This document shows, piece after piece, positions 9,262 through 17,186 of a stretch of DNA of 64,000 nucleotides. The stretch is from Phycisphaeraceae bacterium (lineage in GTDB: Bacteria > Planctomycetota > Phycisphaerae > Phycisphaerales > UBA1924), in assembly GCA_019636535.1 (NCBI GenBank), contig JAHBXK010000002.1:1-64000 (forward strand). The letters run 5' to 3'. Numbering within the stretch: the first letter of the stretch is position 1; each line of letters starts with the position of its first letter. Both the position numbers and the translations under genes were made by a program. The notes under the pieces were generated by a model, which was not told the DNA's origin, made no database searches, and was given only the letters and a program-made list of their open reading frames with translations.

Positions 9262-9299
9262 CTTCGTGCCTCCGTGCCTCCGTGCCTTCGTGCCTCACT
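9262..9299 (+). repeat. Tandem 8-bp repeat (CCTCCGTG-type)
   Basis: Four to five octamers in a row (CTTCGTGC, CTCCGTGC twice, CTTCGTGC, then decay) lie between the minus-strand genes at 7686 and 9309. They have the same unit length and C/T bias as the array at 3264. Confidence 0.7.
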
Positions 9300-9308
9300 C
9301 CCTTCCCC

Positions 9309-10502
9309 TTATCGACCATCCCTCCCCCCTCCCACCGCCGATTCATACATCCCCACGCTCGCCCTCGCCACACGCTCCCACGTGTACTTCCCCTCGATCA
9401 GCGCCTTCCCCGCCCGCCCCATCTCCTCCGCCCCCCTCGGGTTCGACAGCACCTCCCGTAGCCCCGTCGCAATCGCCCCCACCTCCCTCAAAACCACCCG
9501 CCCGGCCCCAACCTCCCCAACGTCCGGAAAGTGGCACTGCTCCGTGATCACCACCGCCACCCCGCACGCCATCGCCTCCGCCACCGACATCCCGAAACTC
9601 TCGTGCTTGCTCGGCAGGCAGAAGCACGCCGACCCTGCGTACGCCGCCACCTTCTCCTTCCCGTACAGCGGCCCGACCAGGTGAACCCGGTCCGCGATCC
9701 CGAGCCGCCGAACCTGCTCCACCAGCCCCTCGCGCGCACCAAAGTCCGGCCCCACCACCACCAGTCTGTACGTCGGAAGGTCCGCAAGGATCTGCGCAAA
9801 CGCGTCCGCCAGCAGGTCCAGCCCCTTCACCTCGTGCAGCCGGGCCAGAAACAGCACGTACGGCTGCCCGTGCAACTCCGGGTGCCCACGGTGAAACGCG
9901 TCCCGCTCCGGCAGCGGCCTGAACTCGTCCAGAAAGATCCCGTTCGGTACCGTCTCCACCACCCCGTGCCAACCCCCCTCGATCAGACTCTCCCGCTCGT
10001 ACACGCTGTGCGCGTGCAGCGCGGCAGCCCCCTTCACCATCCGCCCAAACCCCATCGCCAGCGCCACGCGCTTCTTCGTCCGCTTCTCGCTCAGCGCCCA
10101 CGGGTCCAGCATCCCGTGCGGCGCCAGCACGTACTTCTTTCCCAGCCGCCGCGCCACGCGCGACGCCGACAGCAGAATCGGCGACCACACCCCGTGCAGA
10201 TGCACCACCTCCGCCGCCTTCACCAGCGGCGACAACTCCCGCGCAGCACGCGCCCCCGTCACGCCCTCCAGCCCCCCCGCCTCCGCCAGCGCGTGCAACC
10301 TCACCCGATCGCCCCCCGGCAGCGCCCGCACGTCCTCCTCAATCTGTTCGCGAACCGCCGGCGTGTCGTAGAACGCGATCCCCACCTCGTGCGGCCCGCC
10401 CTCCAGGTCCGCCTGCGCTTGCGCTGCGGCCAGACGCGACACCACCATCGGCGGCCCCCCGGCCGACGGGTTCAGATCCGGAATCACGTGCAGGATCTTC
10501 AC
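9309..10502 (-). CDS. Glycosyltransferase family 4
   Basis: The true start is most likely the GTG at 10502, giving VKILHVIPDLNPSAGGPPMV as N-terminus and overlapping the stop of the upstream gene as GTGA; an open frame extends further 5' but has no GT similarity. The protein has the GT4 signature set: YVLAPHGMLDPWAL, ALHAHSVYERESL, VPNGIFLDEFRP, YVLFLARLHEVKGLDLL, LVVVGPDFG and the donor-site motif SKHESFGMSVAEAMACGVAV. It transfers a sugar during assembly of the surface glycan. It is translationally coupled to the methyltransferase gene upstream. Confidence 0.92.
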   Translation of the reverse strand: MKILHVIPDLNPSAGGPPMVVSRLAAAQAQADLEGGPHEVGIAFYDTPAVREQIEEDVRALPGGDRVRLHALAEAGGLEGVTGARAARELSPLVKAAEVVHLHGVWSPILLSASRVARRLGKKYVLAPHGMLDPWALSEKRTKKRVALAMGFGRMVKGAAALHAHSVYERESLIEGGWHGVVETVPNGIFLDEFRPLPERDAFHRGHPELHGQPYVLFLARLHEVKGLDLLADAFAQILADLPTYRLVVVGPDFGAREGLVEQVRRLGIADRVHLVGPLYGKEKVAAYAGSACFCLPSKHESFGMSVAEAMACGVAVVITEQCHFPDVGEVGAGRVVLREVGAIATGLREVLSNPRGAEEMGRAGKALIEGKYTWERVARASVGMYESAVGGGRDGR

Positions 10503-11506
10503 GCGATCCTCTTCCCGTTCGCTGCGCCGTTGCGCGCTCCGCCCCCCGGCTTCACCCACGCCGCGATCACGTTCTTGATCAGCAACTCGTCGTCGCCGTA
10601 CCCCGCCAACTCACCCGCCGCGCGCAGCCGCTCCATCTCCGGCCGCAGTTCGTCCTCACGCACATACCGCAGGTCGTACGCCCCGAACACCCGGTCGAGC
10701 ATCGCGATCCACTCCCCGAGCCTGATCTCGTTCAGGTACGCCGCGTTCCGAACCTTCCCGCGCTCCGATTCGCGCAGGTGCGGCCAGTGCCCGATCTCCG
10801 TGTGATCCCCCCGGATGATCCGCAGGTCGTGGCACCCCGAGTCGCTCGTGTACAGGTGCAGGTGCGTGAACACCATCCCACCAGGCCGCACCACGCGCTT
10901 CGCCTCCGTGAACACCTTCTCGGGCTCCGGCAGGTGCTCGAACACGTGGAACGAGTACGCCAGGTCGATCGAGTCATCCTCGAACCCCAGCCTCGTCGCG
11001 TCCATCTGCCGGAACTCCGCCACCGGCAGCCGCGGCAGGCCCAGCACCTCCCGCAGCCGACGGTTGAACGCCCGGTCGTTCCCCACCAGCCGAAGCCCCG
11101 CCGTCTTCAGCGCCCGCTTCACGCCGTTGCGCTTCGCGATCTCCACGTACGCGCGCACGTTCAACCCGTCCGCGTACATGTCCAGGTCGGTTGCGATCAC
11201 CTTGTTGTGCTGCGCCATGCACCGCGCCTGCCGCAGACTCTGACCCGCGCCGATCTCCACCACCGTCAACCCGCGTGCAGCGCGCCCCGTCAGCCGCTCG
11301 AACGTCTCCTCGATCAGCCCGCGCTGCGCCAGTTGCTTCTCGACGTCCTCGCCAACGGTCTTCGCCGCAGCGCGCACGCCCCGGTACAGGTCGCGGAACT
11401 CCCGCAGCGTTCCCCCGAGCCCCTGCCCCGTCGACGTGTACGACCGCGCTGCGGGCGTTCCCCCGCCCACGCGCGCTGCCGCTCCGTTCGCCACCGTGCC
11501 GCTCAT
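10499..11506 (-). CDS. SAM-dependent methyltransferase
   Basis: ATG 11506 overlaps the stop of the acyltransferase gene (ATGA), which decides the start. The class I Rossmann fold is visible: motif I LTVVEIGAGQSLRQA, acidic residue after strand 2 in VIATDLDMYADG, motif IV region DDSIDLAYSFHVFEHLPEPEK and RVVRPGGMVFTHLHLY. The YSFHVFEHLP string is typical of the Methyltransf_11 group. Located in the glycan locus, it may methylate a sugar or a lipid-linked intermediate; the acceptor is not known. An N-terminal extension of about 70 residues precedes the fold. Confidence 0.88.
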   Translation of the reverse strand: MSGTVANGAAARVGGGTPAARSYTSTGQGLGGTLREFRDLYRGVRAAAKTVGEDVEKQLAQRGLIEETFERLTGRAARGLTVVEIGAGQSLRQARCMAQHNKVIATDLDMYADGLNVRAYVEIAKRNGVKRALKTAGLRLVGNDRAFNRRLREVLGLPRLPVAEFRQMDATRLGFEDDSIDLAYSFHVFEHLPEPEKVFTEAKRVVRPGGMVFTHLHLYTSDSGCHDLRIIRGDHTEIGHWPHLRESERGKVRNAAYLNEIRLGEWIAMLDRVFGAYDLRYVREDELRPEMERLRAAGELAGYGDDELLIKNVIAAWVKPGGGARNGAANGKRIA

Positions 11507-12156
11507 CGACCGCCCTCCCCTTGCGCGAGCACCCGCGGCTTGAGAGCCCGCGCGGGCGTCCCCGCGCACACCGTCCACCCCGGCAGGTCCTTGAACACCG
11601 ACGACCGTGCCCCCACCACGCACCCCTCACCGATCTTCACGTTCGGCCCGACGAAAACGTCCGCCGCCAGCCACACCTCGTCCCCGATCTCGATCGGCGG
11701 CCTCAACAACGGCAGGTCGCTCCGCGTGTGGTCGTGCGTCCCCGCGCACAGATGCACCATCTGCGACAGCGAAACGTTCCGTCCCAGCGTCACCTTCCCG
11801 AGGCAGTACAGAATCGACCGATCCCCGACGCTCGTGTTGTCACCGATCGTCAGGTTCCACGGCTGCTCGACCAGCACCGTCGGCCTGATCCGCGTGTGCT
11901 GTCCGATCCGCGCCCCGAACAGCCGCAGCAGCGACGCCCGGCACCCGTACCAGTTGTGAAACGTCAGCCGAAACGCCGCCTGCCCCACGTAGTTCCACAG
12001 CACCCGCCGCACCCGCTCCCCGCGCGTGTACGGCGTCACCGAGCGCTCGAGGTCCGAAGCGCTGAGCGCGCGATCTCCCGCACCCCCAGCGCTCCCTGCG
12101 CCCACCCCCGCGCTGTGCTCGTCGGCGACCGATCGCATCTTCCAACCTCCGACCAA
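11503..12156 (-). CDS. Left-handed beta-helix (hexapeptide) acyltransferase, WcaF/colanic-acid type
   Basis: The C-terminal 130 residues consist of hexapeptide repeats (IGQHTRIRPT, IGDNTSVGDRSI, LGRNVSLSQMVHLCAG, IEIGDEVWLAADVFVGPNVKIGEG in part). The catalytic-type histidines of the HLCAGTHDH segment and the closing AGTPARAL are present, as in acetyltransferases of the WcaF/NodL group. It probably O-acetylates a sugar of the polysaccharide with acetyl-CoA. The first 35 residues are low-complexity, and ATG 12138 is an alternative start. Confidence 0.9.
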   Translation of the reverse strand: MVGGWKMRSVADEHSAGVGAGSAGGAGDRALSASDLERSVTPYTRGERVRRVLWNYVGQAAFRLTFHNWYGCRASLLRLFGARIGQHTRIRPTVLVEQPWNLTIGDNTSVGDRSILYCLGKVTLGRNVSLSQMVHLCAGTHDHTRSDLPLLRPPIEIGDEVWLAADVFVGPNVKIGEGCVVGARSSVFKDLPGWTVCAGTPARALKPRVLAQGEGGR

Positions 12157-12193
12157 TCTCTACGATTCCACTTCGTGCCTTGCCGCTTCCGCC

Positions 12194-14440
12194 TCACCCC
12201 AGCGGCTTCCCGCTCACGTTCCGCGCATCGCGCTTCGCCGCCTCACCCTGCTGAATCTCCATCTCGTAGTGCTTCGCCAGCGACACGAACTCGTACCACG
12301 CCAGCAGCCGGCACATCACAAACCCCGGATACCCGTCCATGAACCCGCGCTGGATCAGGTAACTGAACAGAAACCGCAGCGTCGGTCTGAACGGCAGCCC
12401 GCGCGCAAACGCCTTCAGCCACCGCCGGCGCTCGATCGGCCCGCCGAACAGACTCGGCCGAACCTCGCCCCGGTCCTTCGCCTTCATCGCGTGCGCTTCC
12501 CACGTCGTGTACCGGTTGTGCTTCTCGATCCACGCCGTCAGGTCCGGGTACGCGTAGTGCAGGAACTCGTTCTCCAGGTACCCCGCGTCCCCCGTCGACA
12601 GCACCACGTGCTCGTGAACCTCGTTGTCGCCCGAGCCCGTCTGCCCCAGCGTCCCGATCCGCTCATACCGCCCCACGCGGTGCTTGAACAGCCGCACGTT
12701 CCACGACGGGTAATACCCGCACCCGCGGATCCACCGCCCCATGAACATGAACCGCCGGTTCAGCCAGTACCCGTCCCCGCACCCGGCCTTCGAGGCGTCC
12801 CGCGCCCGGTACGTCCCCGTCACCACCTGACGAACCTCCTCCGTCAGTTCCGGCGTCATGTACTCGTCTGCGTCCAGGATCAGCACCCACTCGTTCTTCC
12901 ACGGCACGTTCTCGAGCGCCCAGTTCTTCTTCTTCGGCCACCCTTCCTTCGAGTAGTAGAACTGGTACGAGTCCGCCCCCAGCGCCTGCGCCATCGGCAC
13001 CGTCTCGTCCGTCGACTGCGAGTCCACGATCACGATCTCGTCCGCCCACATGCAGTGCCGGATGCACTCCACGATGTTCCGCTTCTCGTTCTTCACCGGG
13101 ATCAGCACGCTCACCGGCACGCTCCGCTTCCCAGGCCACTTCCCCGCCGGGAACGCCAGGTCCCCCAGTTCCCGACGCCACTTCTCCGTCCTCGGGTCGA
13201 TCGGCTCCGGCGCAGGCCGCTCCCCGTCCGCCTCTTCCTCTCGCCGCGTGCGTTCGACCTCCACCGCCATGCCCACCGGCGCAACAACCGGCTCAGCCAC
13301 GGGCACAACCACCACCGGCGCAGCCACCACAGGCGCGGCCGCCTCATCCGCCCCGCGCTCCACCACCGCCAGTTCACCCTCCGGCACCGCCAGCCCGCGC
13401 GACGCCGCCGGCGTCGGCGATTCCAAGAGGTCCGGGTTCCGATCCGCTCCCAGCGACCGCAACTCCGCCAGTTTCAGCGAGATGAACGTGTCGTACGTCG
13501 CCAGCAGCAGGCAGAACCGAAACCCCGCCACGCCGTCCAGAAACCCCACCCGCAGCACGTACATATACATGAACCGCCACAGCCCGCTGAACGGCAGCCG
13601 CGGCAGAACCTTGTTCTTCAACCACCGCCGCATCGCGATCCCGCGCTCCAGCCGCGTGGCCCGCTCGCCGCGATGCCGAACCATCTCGCGCATCAACTCG
13701 CGCGCTTCCAGCGTCGAGTACCGGTTGTGCTTCGCGATGAAGTGCTCGAGCCCGCGACGGTCCTCGTGCAGCATGCAGTGCCGCAGCCGCGCCGTCGGCC
13801 CTTCCACCACCATGTGCTCGTGAACCTCGCGGTCCTCGTACCGCGCGCTCCCGCGCCGAAAGAACCGCAGGTTGTAACTCGGAAAGTACCCCGCGTGCCG
13901 GATCGGCTTCCCCATGAAGTACGTCAGCCGGTTGACGTAATACCCCGTCACACCCTCGCTGCCCGCCGAGTTCCCCCCGCGCGAGATCCTCAGCAACTCG
14001 TCACGCAACTCCGGCGTGATCGATTCGTCCGCATCCAAGATGAACACCCACCCGCTCCGGATCGGCAGGTGCTCCAGCGCCCAGTTCTTCTGCCGCGCAT
14101 ATCCCAGCCACGGCCTGTGAACCACGTTCGCCCCCGCGAGCTTCGCGATCTCCTGGCTCCCGTCCGTCGAGCCCGAATCCACCACGTGCACCGCGTCCGC
14201 CCACCCCGTCACGCTCGCCAGCGCGTGCGGCAGGTTCGCCGACTCGTTGTAGCAGAGGATCAGCACCTCCACGTTCGAGCGCGCGCTCCCATCGCCCGCG
14301 TCCGATCCCGCGGCCACGCCCCGCTCGCCCGTCAACGCCGTTCTGGATGATGAGGTCGAGTCGGTCAAGCCATGCTCCGGCCGCGATTCGGCATCGACGT
14401 TCTCGGACCTCCCGCGGCCCGACGACCCCCCGCCCCGCAC
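12194..14440 (-). CDS. Double glycosyltransferase family 2 protein (two GT2 domains in tandem)
   Basis: 748 residues, about twice the usual length. Domain 1 starts near residue 56 (VEVLILCYNESANLPHALAS, VVDSGSTDGS, VFILDADESITPEL). Domain 2 starts near residue 445 (VSVLIPVKNEKRNIVECIRH, IVDSQSTDET, VLILDADEYMTPEL). Both carry the donor-binding DADE and the same downstream pattern: NR..(F/Y)MG..IR..GY.PS.N.R.F, then HEH, then KHNRY.T.EA. The WaaE/KdtX-like GT2 enzymes that act on lipopolysaccharide or exopolysaccharide cores have this architecture. A linker of about 100 residues rich in Ala, Pro and Val separates the halves. The GTG start at 14440 is uncertain because the first 50 residues are low-complexity. 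Confidence 0.9.
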   Translation of the reverse strand: MRGGGSSGRGRSENVDAESRPEHGLTDSTSSSRTALTGERGVAAGSDAGDGSARSNVEVLILCYNESANLPHALASVTGWADAVHVVDSGSTDGSQEIAKLAGANVVHRPWLGYARQKNWALEHLPIRSGWVFILDADESITPELRDELLRISRGGNSAGSEGVTGYYVNRLTYFMGKPIRHAGYFPSYNLRFFRRGSARYEDREVHEHMVVEGPTARLRHCMLHEDRRGLEHFIAKHNRYSTLEARELMREMVRHRGERATRLERGIAMRRWLKNKVLPRLPFSGLWRFMYMYVLRVGFLDGVAGFRFCLLLATYDTFISLKLAELRSLGADRNPDLLESPTPAASRGLAVPEGELAVVERGADEAAAPVVAAPVVVVPVAEPVVAPVGMAVEVERTRREEEADGERPAPEPIDPRTEKWRRELGDLAFPAGKWPGKRSVPVSVLIPVKNEKRNIVECIRHCMWADEIVIVDSQSTDETVPMAQALGADSYQFYYSKEGWPKKKNWALENVPWKNEWVLILDADEYMTPELTEEVRQVVTGTYRARDASKAGCGDGYWLNRRFMFMGRWIRGCGYYPSWNVRLFKHRVGRYERIGTLGQTGSGDNEVHEHVVLSTGDAGYLENEFLHYAYPDLTAWIEKHNRYTTWEAHAMKAKDRGEVRPSLFGGPIERRRWLKAFARGLPFRPTLRFLFSYLIQRGFMDGYPGFVMCRLLAWYEFVSLAKHYEMEIQQGEAAKRDARNVSGKPLG

Positions 14441-14529
14441 GTTCGCCGAGATTATTCGACCGAATCACCCACCGTCTTGCCCACATCCCACCCGCGCACA
14501 CCCCGAGCCGCACCCGCCCATTCAAGGGG

Positions 14530-16161
14530 TCAATACACCCGCCTCAGCCGCGCAGCCGGAACGTCCAACTGATCCCGGTACTTCGCCACCGTCCGCCGGG
14601 CGATCTCGATCCCCCGTTCCTTCAGCGCCTCCGCGATCGCGTCGTCCGAGAGCGGAGCCTTCTTGTCCTCCGCGTCCACGATCTCCTTCATCGCCGCCTT
14701 CACCGCGTCCCACGACACGTCCTCCCCCGACTGCGTCTGCGTCCCCCCGCTAAAGAACCCGCGCAGCGCCACGATCCCGCGCGGCGTCAGCAGGTGCTTG
14801 TCCGCAACCGCCCGGCTCACCGTCGCCACGTGAACCCCCAACTGCTCCGCCACCTGCGTCATCGGCAGCGGCTTCAGCGCCGCCGGCCCGTAGTCGAAGT
14901 AATCCCGCTGCGCATCCACCACCACCCGAATCACACGCTCCAGCGTCCGCTTCCGCTGCTCCACCGCGTCGATCAGCCAACTCGCGTTCGACAGGTTCTT
15001 CCTGATGAACTCACGCGTCGACTTCGGCGCTTCCCGGTCCCGCGCCATCATCGCGTACTCCCGATTGATCCGCAGGTTCGGCAGCCGCCGATCGTTCAGG
15101 TACACCACGTACCGATCCTGATCCGCGTCATATTCCACGATCGCGTCCGGCACGATCGCCTGCGGCGTCTCGTCCACCAGCGTCCGCCCAGGCGCAAGGC
15201 TCAGGTGCCGCATCCGCTCCATCGCCCGCTGAATCCGCTCGATCGACTCGCCCGTCTTCTCCGCGATCCGCGGCAGCCTGTTCTGCGCAAGGTCCTCCAG
15301 GTGCTCGTCCACCAGTTTCCGCACAAGCGCCCACAGCGCCGCGTCCTCCGCGTACCCCCGTCGCTCCTCCGCCTGCGCATCAATCTGCAGCAGCAGACAC
15401 TCCCGCGTGTCCCGCGCCGCAACCCCCGCCGGTTCCAGCAGCAACTGCACCGCCCGCAGCGCTCGCTCCATCGCCGCGATCGTCGGCTTGCACCCGTGCG
15501 CCCCGTTCTCGCCCGCCTTCCCGCGCGCCAACGGCATCCGATCCGCGATCGTCTCCAGCGGCGTCCGCAGATACCCGTCGTCCTCGATGTACCCGATGAT
15601 CGCCTCACCCAGCGGCCGCAACGCCTCATCCACGTCGCTCAGCGCCCACTGCGACCGCAACTGCTCCTGAATCGACCCCGACCTCGTCGCCGTGTTGTTG
15701 ATCGCCTCCGCGCGCGCATCAAAGTCCTCCCCGCTCCGCACACGCCGCGCATCCGCGAAGTCCTGCGAAGCCCCCGGCCCCGCGCTCACCTCGTAGTCGT
15801 TCTCCGCCATCTCCGGCACGTCGTGCTCGTACGCGTCCAACCGCGAAAAGTCGTCCGCGCCGTGCTCCGAGTCCAGTTCCAGCGGCCGGTCCACCGCCCG
15901 CTCCGCCGCGAGTTCCTCCATCGCCTCCCGGGCCGACTCCGCACCCCCCGGCGAGATCACCCCTTCCACCCGCCCATCCCCCGCCAACCCCTCATCCCCC
16001 TCCTCGGCGACCTCCAGCGTGACGTTCCCTTCCAGTTCCTGCGCAATCCGCTCCTCCAATTGGAGGATCGGCATCTGCAGGATCTCCATGGATTGGATCA
16101 TCCTGGGCGCCAGCCGCATCTGCTGGCCGAGCCGCATGCTCTGGGTCGCGTCAAAACGCAT
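14530..16161 (-). CDS. rpoN: RNA polymerase sigma-54 factor
   Basis: 543 residues. The N-terminal activator-interacting region is clear (LGQQMRLAPRMIQSMEILQM, LEERIAQELEGNVTLE), followed by an acidic region. The core-binding domain comes next, then a helix-turn-helix (MTQVAEQLGVHVATVSRAVA) and near the C-terminus the RpoN box (ARRTVAKYRDQL), which contacts the -24 promoter element. It directs RNA polymerase to -24/-12 promoters and needs an AAA+ enhancer-binding activator; none is encoded in this window. The gene stands alone between the polysaccharide locus and the accessory island. A consensus sigma-54 promoter lies 68 bases beyond its start, facing away. Confidence 0.97.
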   Translation of the reverse strand: MRFDATQSMRLGQQMRLAPRMIQSMEILQMPILQLEERIAQELEGNVTLEVAEEGDEGLAGDGRVEGVISPGGAESAREAMEELAAERAVDRPLELDSEHGADDFSRLDAYEHDVPEMAENDYEVSAGPGASQDFADARRVRSGEDFDARAEAINNTATRSGSIQEQLRSQWALSDVDEALRPLGEAIIGYIEDDGYLRTPLETIADRMPLARGKAGENGAHGCKPTIAAMERALRAVQLLLEPAGVAARDTRECLLLQIDAQAEERRGYAEDAALWALVRKLVDEHLEDLAQNRLPRIAEKTGESIERIQRAMERMRHLSLAPGRTLVDETPQAIVPDAIVEYDADQDRYVVYLNDRRLPNLRINREYAMMARDREAPKSTREFIRKNLSNASWLIDAVEQRKRTLERVIRVVVDAQRDYFDYGPAALKPLPMTQVAEQLGVHVATVSRAVADKHLLTPRGIVALRGFFSGGTQTQSGEDVSWDAVKAAMKEIVDAEDKKAPLSDDAIAEALKERGIEIARRTVAKYRDQLDVPAARLRRVY

Positions 16162-16228
16162 CGTCCGTTCGATCCCTCAAACCGGGTATGCCCCGGATCG
16201 CACCGCCCCCGCCAACCCTTCCATCGGA

Positions 16229-16245
16229 TTGGCACGCCGGTTGCT
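16229..16245 (+). promoter_or_regulatory. Consensus sigma-54 (-24/-12) promoter
   Basis: The sequence TTGGCACGCCGGTTGCT matches the sigma-54 consensus (TTGGCACG, four bases, TTGCT) with GG and GC exactly ten bases apart (16231-16232 and 16243-16244). It reads rightward, away from rpoN; transcription would begin near 16256. No protein gene is visible downstream on the + strand. Confidence 0.7.
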
Positions 16246-16560
16246 TGATAGTTTGCTGGTACTTCGCTGCAGCATAGGGCCGGGTTCGCGCCCCAGCCCC
16301 GCCCCAGTCTCCACCCACACCTCCCCTCGCCTCACCCAGAACCCAGGGACCGCAGTCCCTGGGTCTCCCTCCTACCCGTTCCCTCTCACCACGCTCGTCC
16401 GTGTCCCCCCTTCCCGCCCGCAGGGCGGACGACCGTTGCCAGGCGGGGAGGGGGAGGGGGGGGGCGCTGCGCGATCGCCGACTGCCAGATCAACCCCCGC
16501 GCTCCCCCCGCCTCCGGCACATCCGCAAAGTCATCTGCCGCGTGCTGTCGCCACTGGCTC

Positions 16561-16588
16561 TTCGGCCCCAAGCGGGGGCCGCGGAATG
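16561..16588. repeat. Interspersed hairpin repeat, copy 1
   Basis: The element starts TTCGGCCCCAAGCGGGGGCC and continues to GCGGAATG. It can fold GGCCCC against GGGGCC. It matches 19531-19558 at 26 of 28 positions. Confidence 0.8.
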
Positions 16589-16682
16589 GAAACAGTGAGG
16601 GGCGGGTGAAGCGGCGGCGCGGCGCAACACGCCGACACGCAACTCGTGGAACGCGGTTCCCTCGTTCTGTTGACACATGCTC

Positions 16683-16733
16683 TTCACCGCGAAGCGGTGA
16701 AAGTGAATAGCCGGGCGGTAGCCCCGAAGGGGC
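16683..16733. repeat. REP-like element with two hairpins
   Basis: TTCACCGC-GAA-GCGGTGAA (16683-16701) is followed by GCCCC-GAA-GGGGC (16721-16733), joined by AGTGAATAGCCGGGCGGTA. From memory, similar modules recur in planctomycete genomes; only one copy is present here. Confidence 0.6.
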
Positions 16734-16827
16734 ACCCCCGGACATCGCCCCCCCCTTTCTTGCTTTCTTTCTTCCTCCGCCTCGCGCGGGCTCGATGCCC
16801 CGCGAGGCGGTTGATCGCACACCCCCC

Positions 16828-17136
16828 TCACCCCCCGCCCCGCTCCCCATTCATCCGCAGCAGGTTCCCCAGCACTCGCTGCTCCACCTCCGCCCGCCGC
16901 TCACCCATCGCGTGCCCCGCCACCAACGCCCGCCCCGCGCCCGTCTCCACCCACACCTCCGCCCACGCCTCATCCCACGCTCCCGCCGCATCCGTCGCGG
17001 CATACGCCCCCAGCACCGCCCGATCCAACCGCTCGTGCGCCAGCCTCAGCCACGTCGGCCGCTCGTTGTACAGGTTCGTCAGCGTCCGCTTCTTCAGCCG
17101 CGAGTCCTTCGCCGCCGCCGCGCTGTTCGAGCAATC
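16828..17136 (-). pseudogene. C-terminal remnant of an MmeI-like (type IIL) restriction-modification enzyme
   Basis: Reading the minus strand from 17127, the frame gives KKRTLTNLYNERPTWLRLAH, then ERLDRAVLGAYAATDAAGAW, and ends GERGGG-stop at 16828. The TLTNLYNERPTWL...H..LD.AV..AYG segment is the hallmark C-terminus of MmeI-type single-chain DNA methylase/restriction enzymes, which are normally about 900 residues long. Only about 100 residues remain, and an in-frame TGA lies just upstream (17137-17139). The nuclease and methyltransferase domains are missing, so this is a relic. Confidence 0.75.
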
Positions 17137-17186
17137 TCAGTGTCTTGAGCGGGGGGTGCCGGGGGGCGGCAGCCCTCGGCATTGCA

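Larger units (their letters stand above)
16246..16827. other. Intergenic region with interspersed hairpin repeats, no gene seen
   Basis: About 580 bases without a convincing gene. It is C-rich on the + strand and contains the two repeat elements listed separately (16561-16588 and 16683-16733). If the sigma-54 promoter at 16229 is active, a non-coding transcript would start inside this stretch. Confidence 0.5.

Noticed and set aside
12026..14350. Long + strand open frame opposite the double GT2 gene
   Set aside because: It is an antisense shadow; the minus-strand frame has two complete GT2 domains.
16386..16850. Minus-strand open frame of about 150 codons in the repeat-rich gap
   Set aside because: It spans the interspersed repeats and reads as low-complexity Arg/Gly/Pro sequence without a start context.
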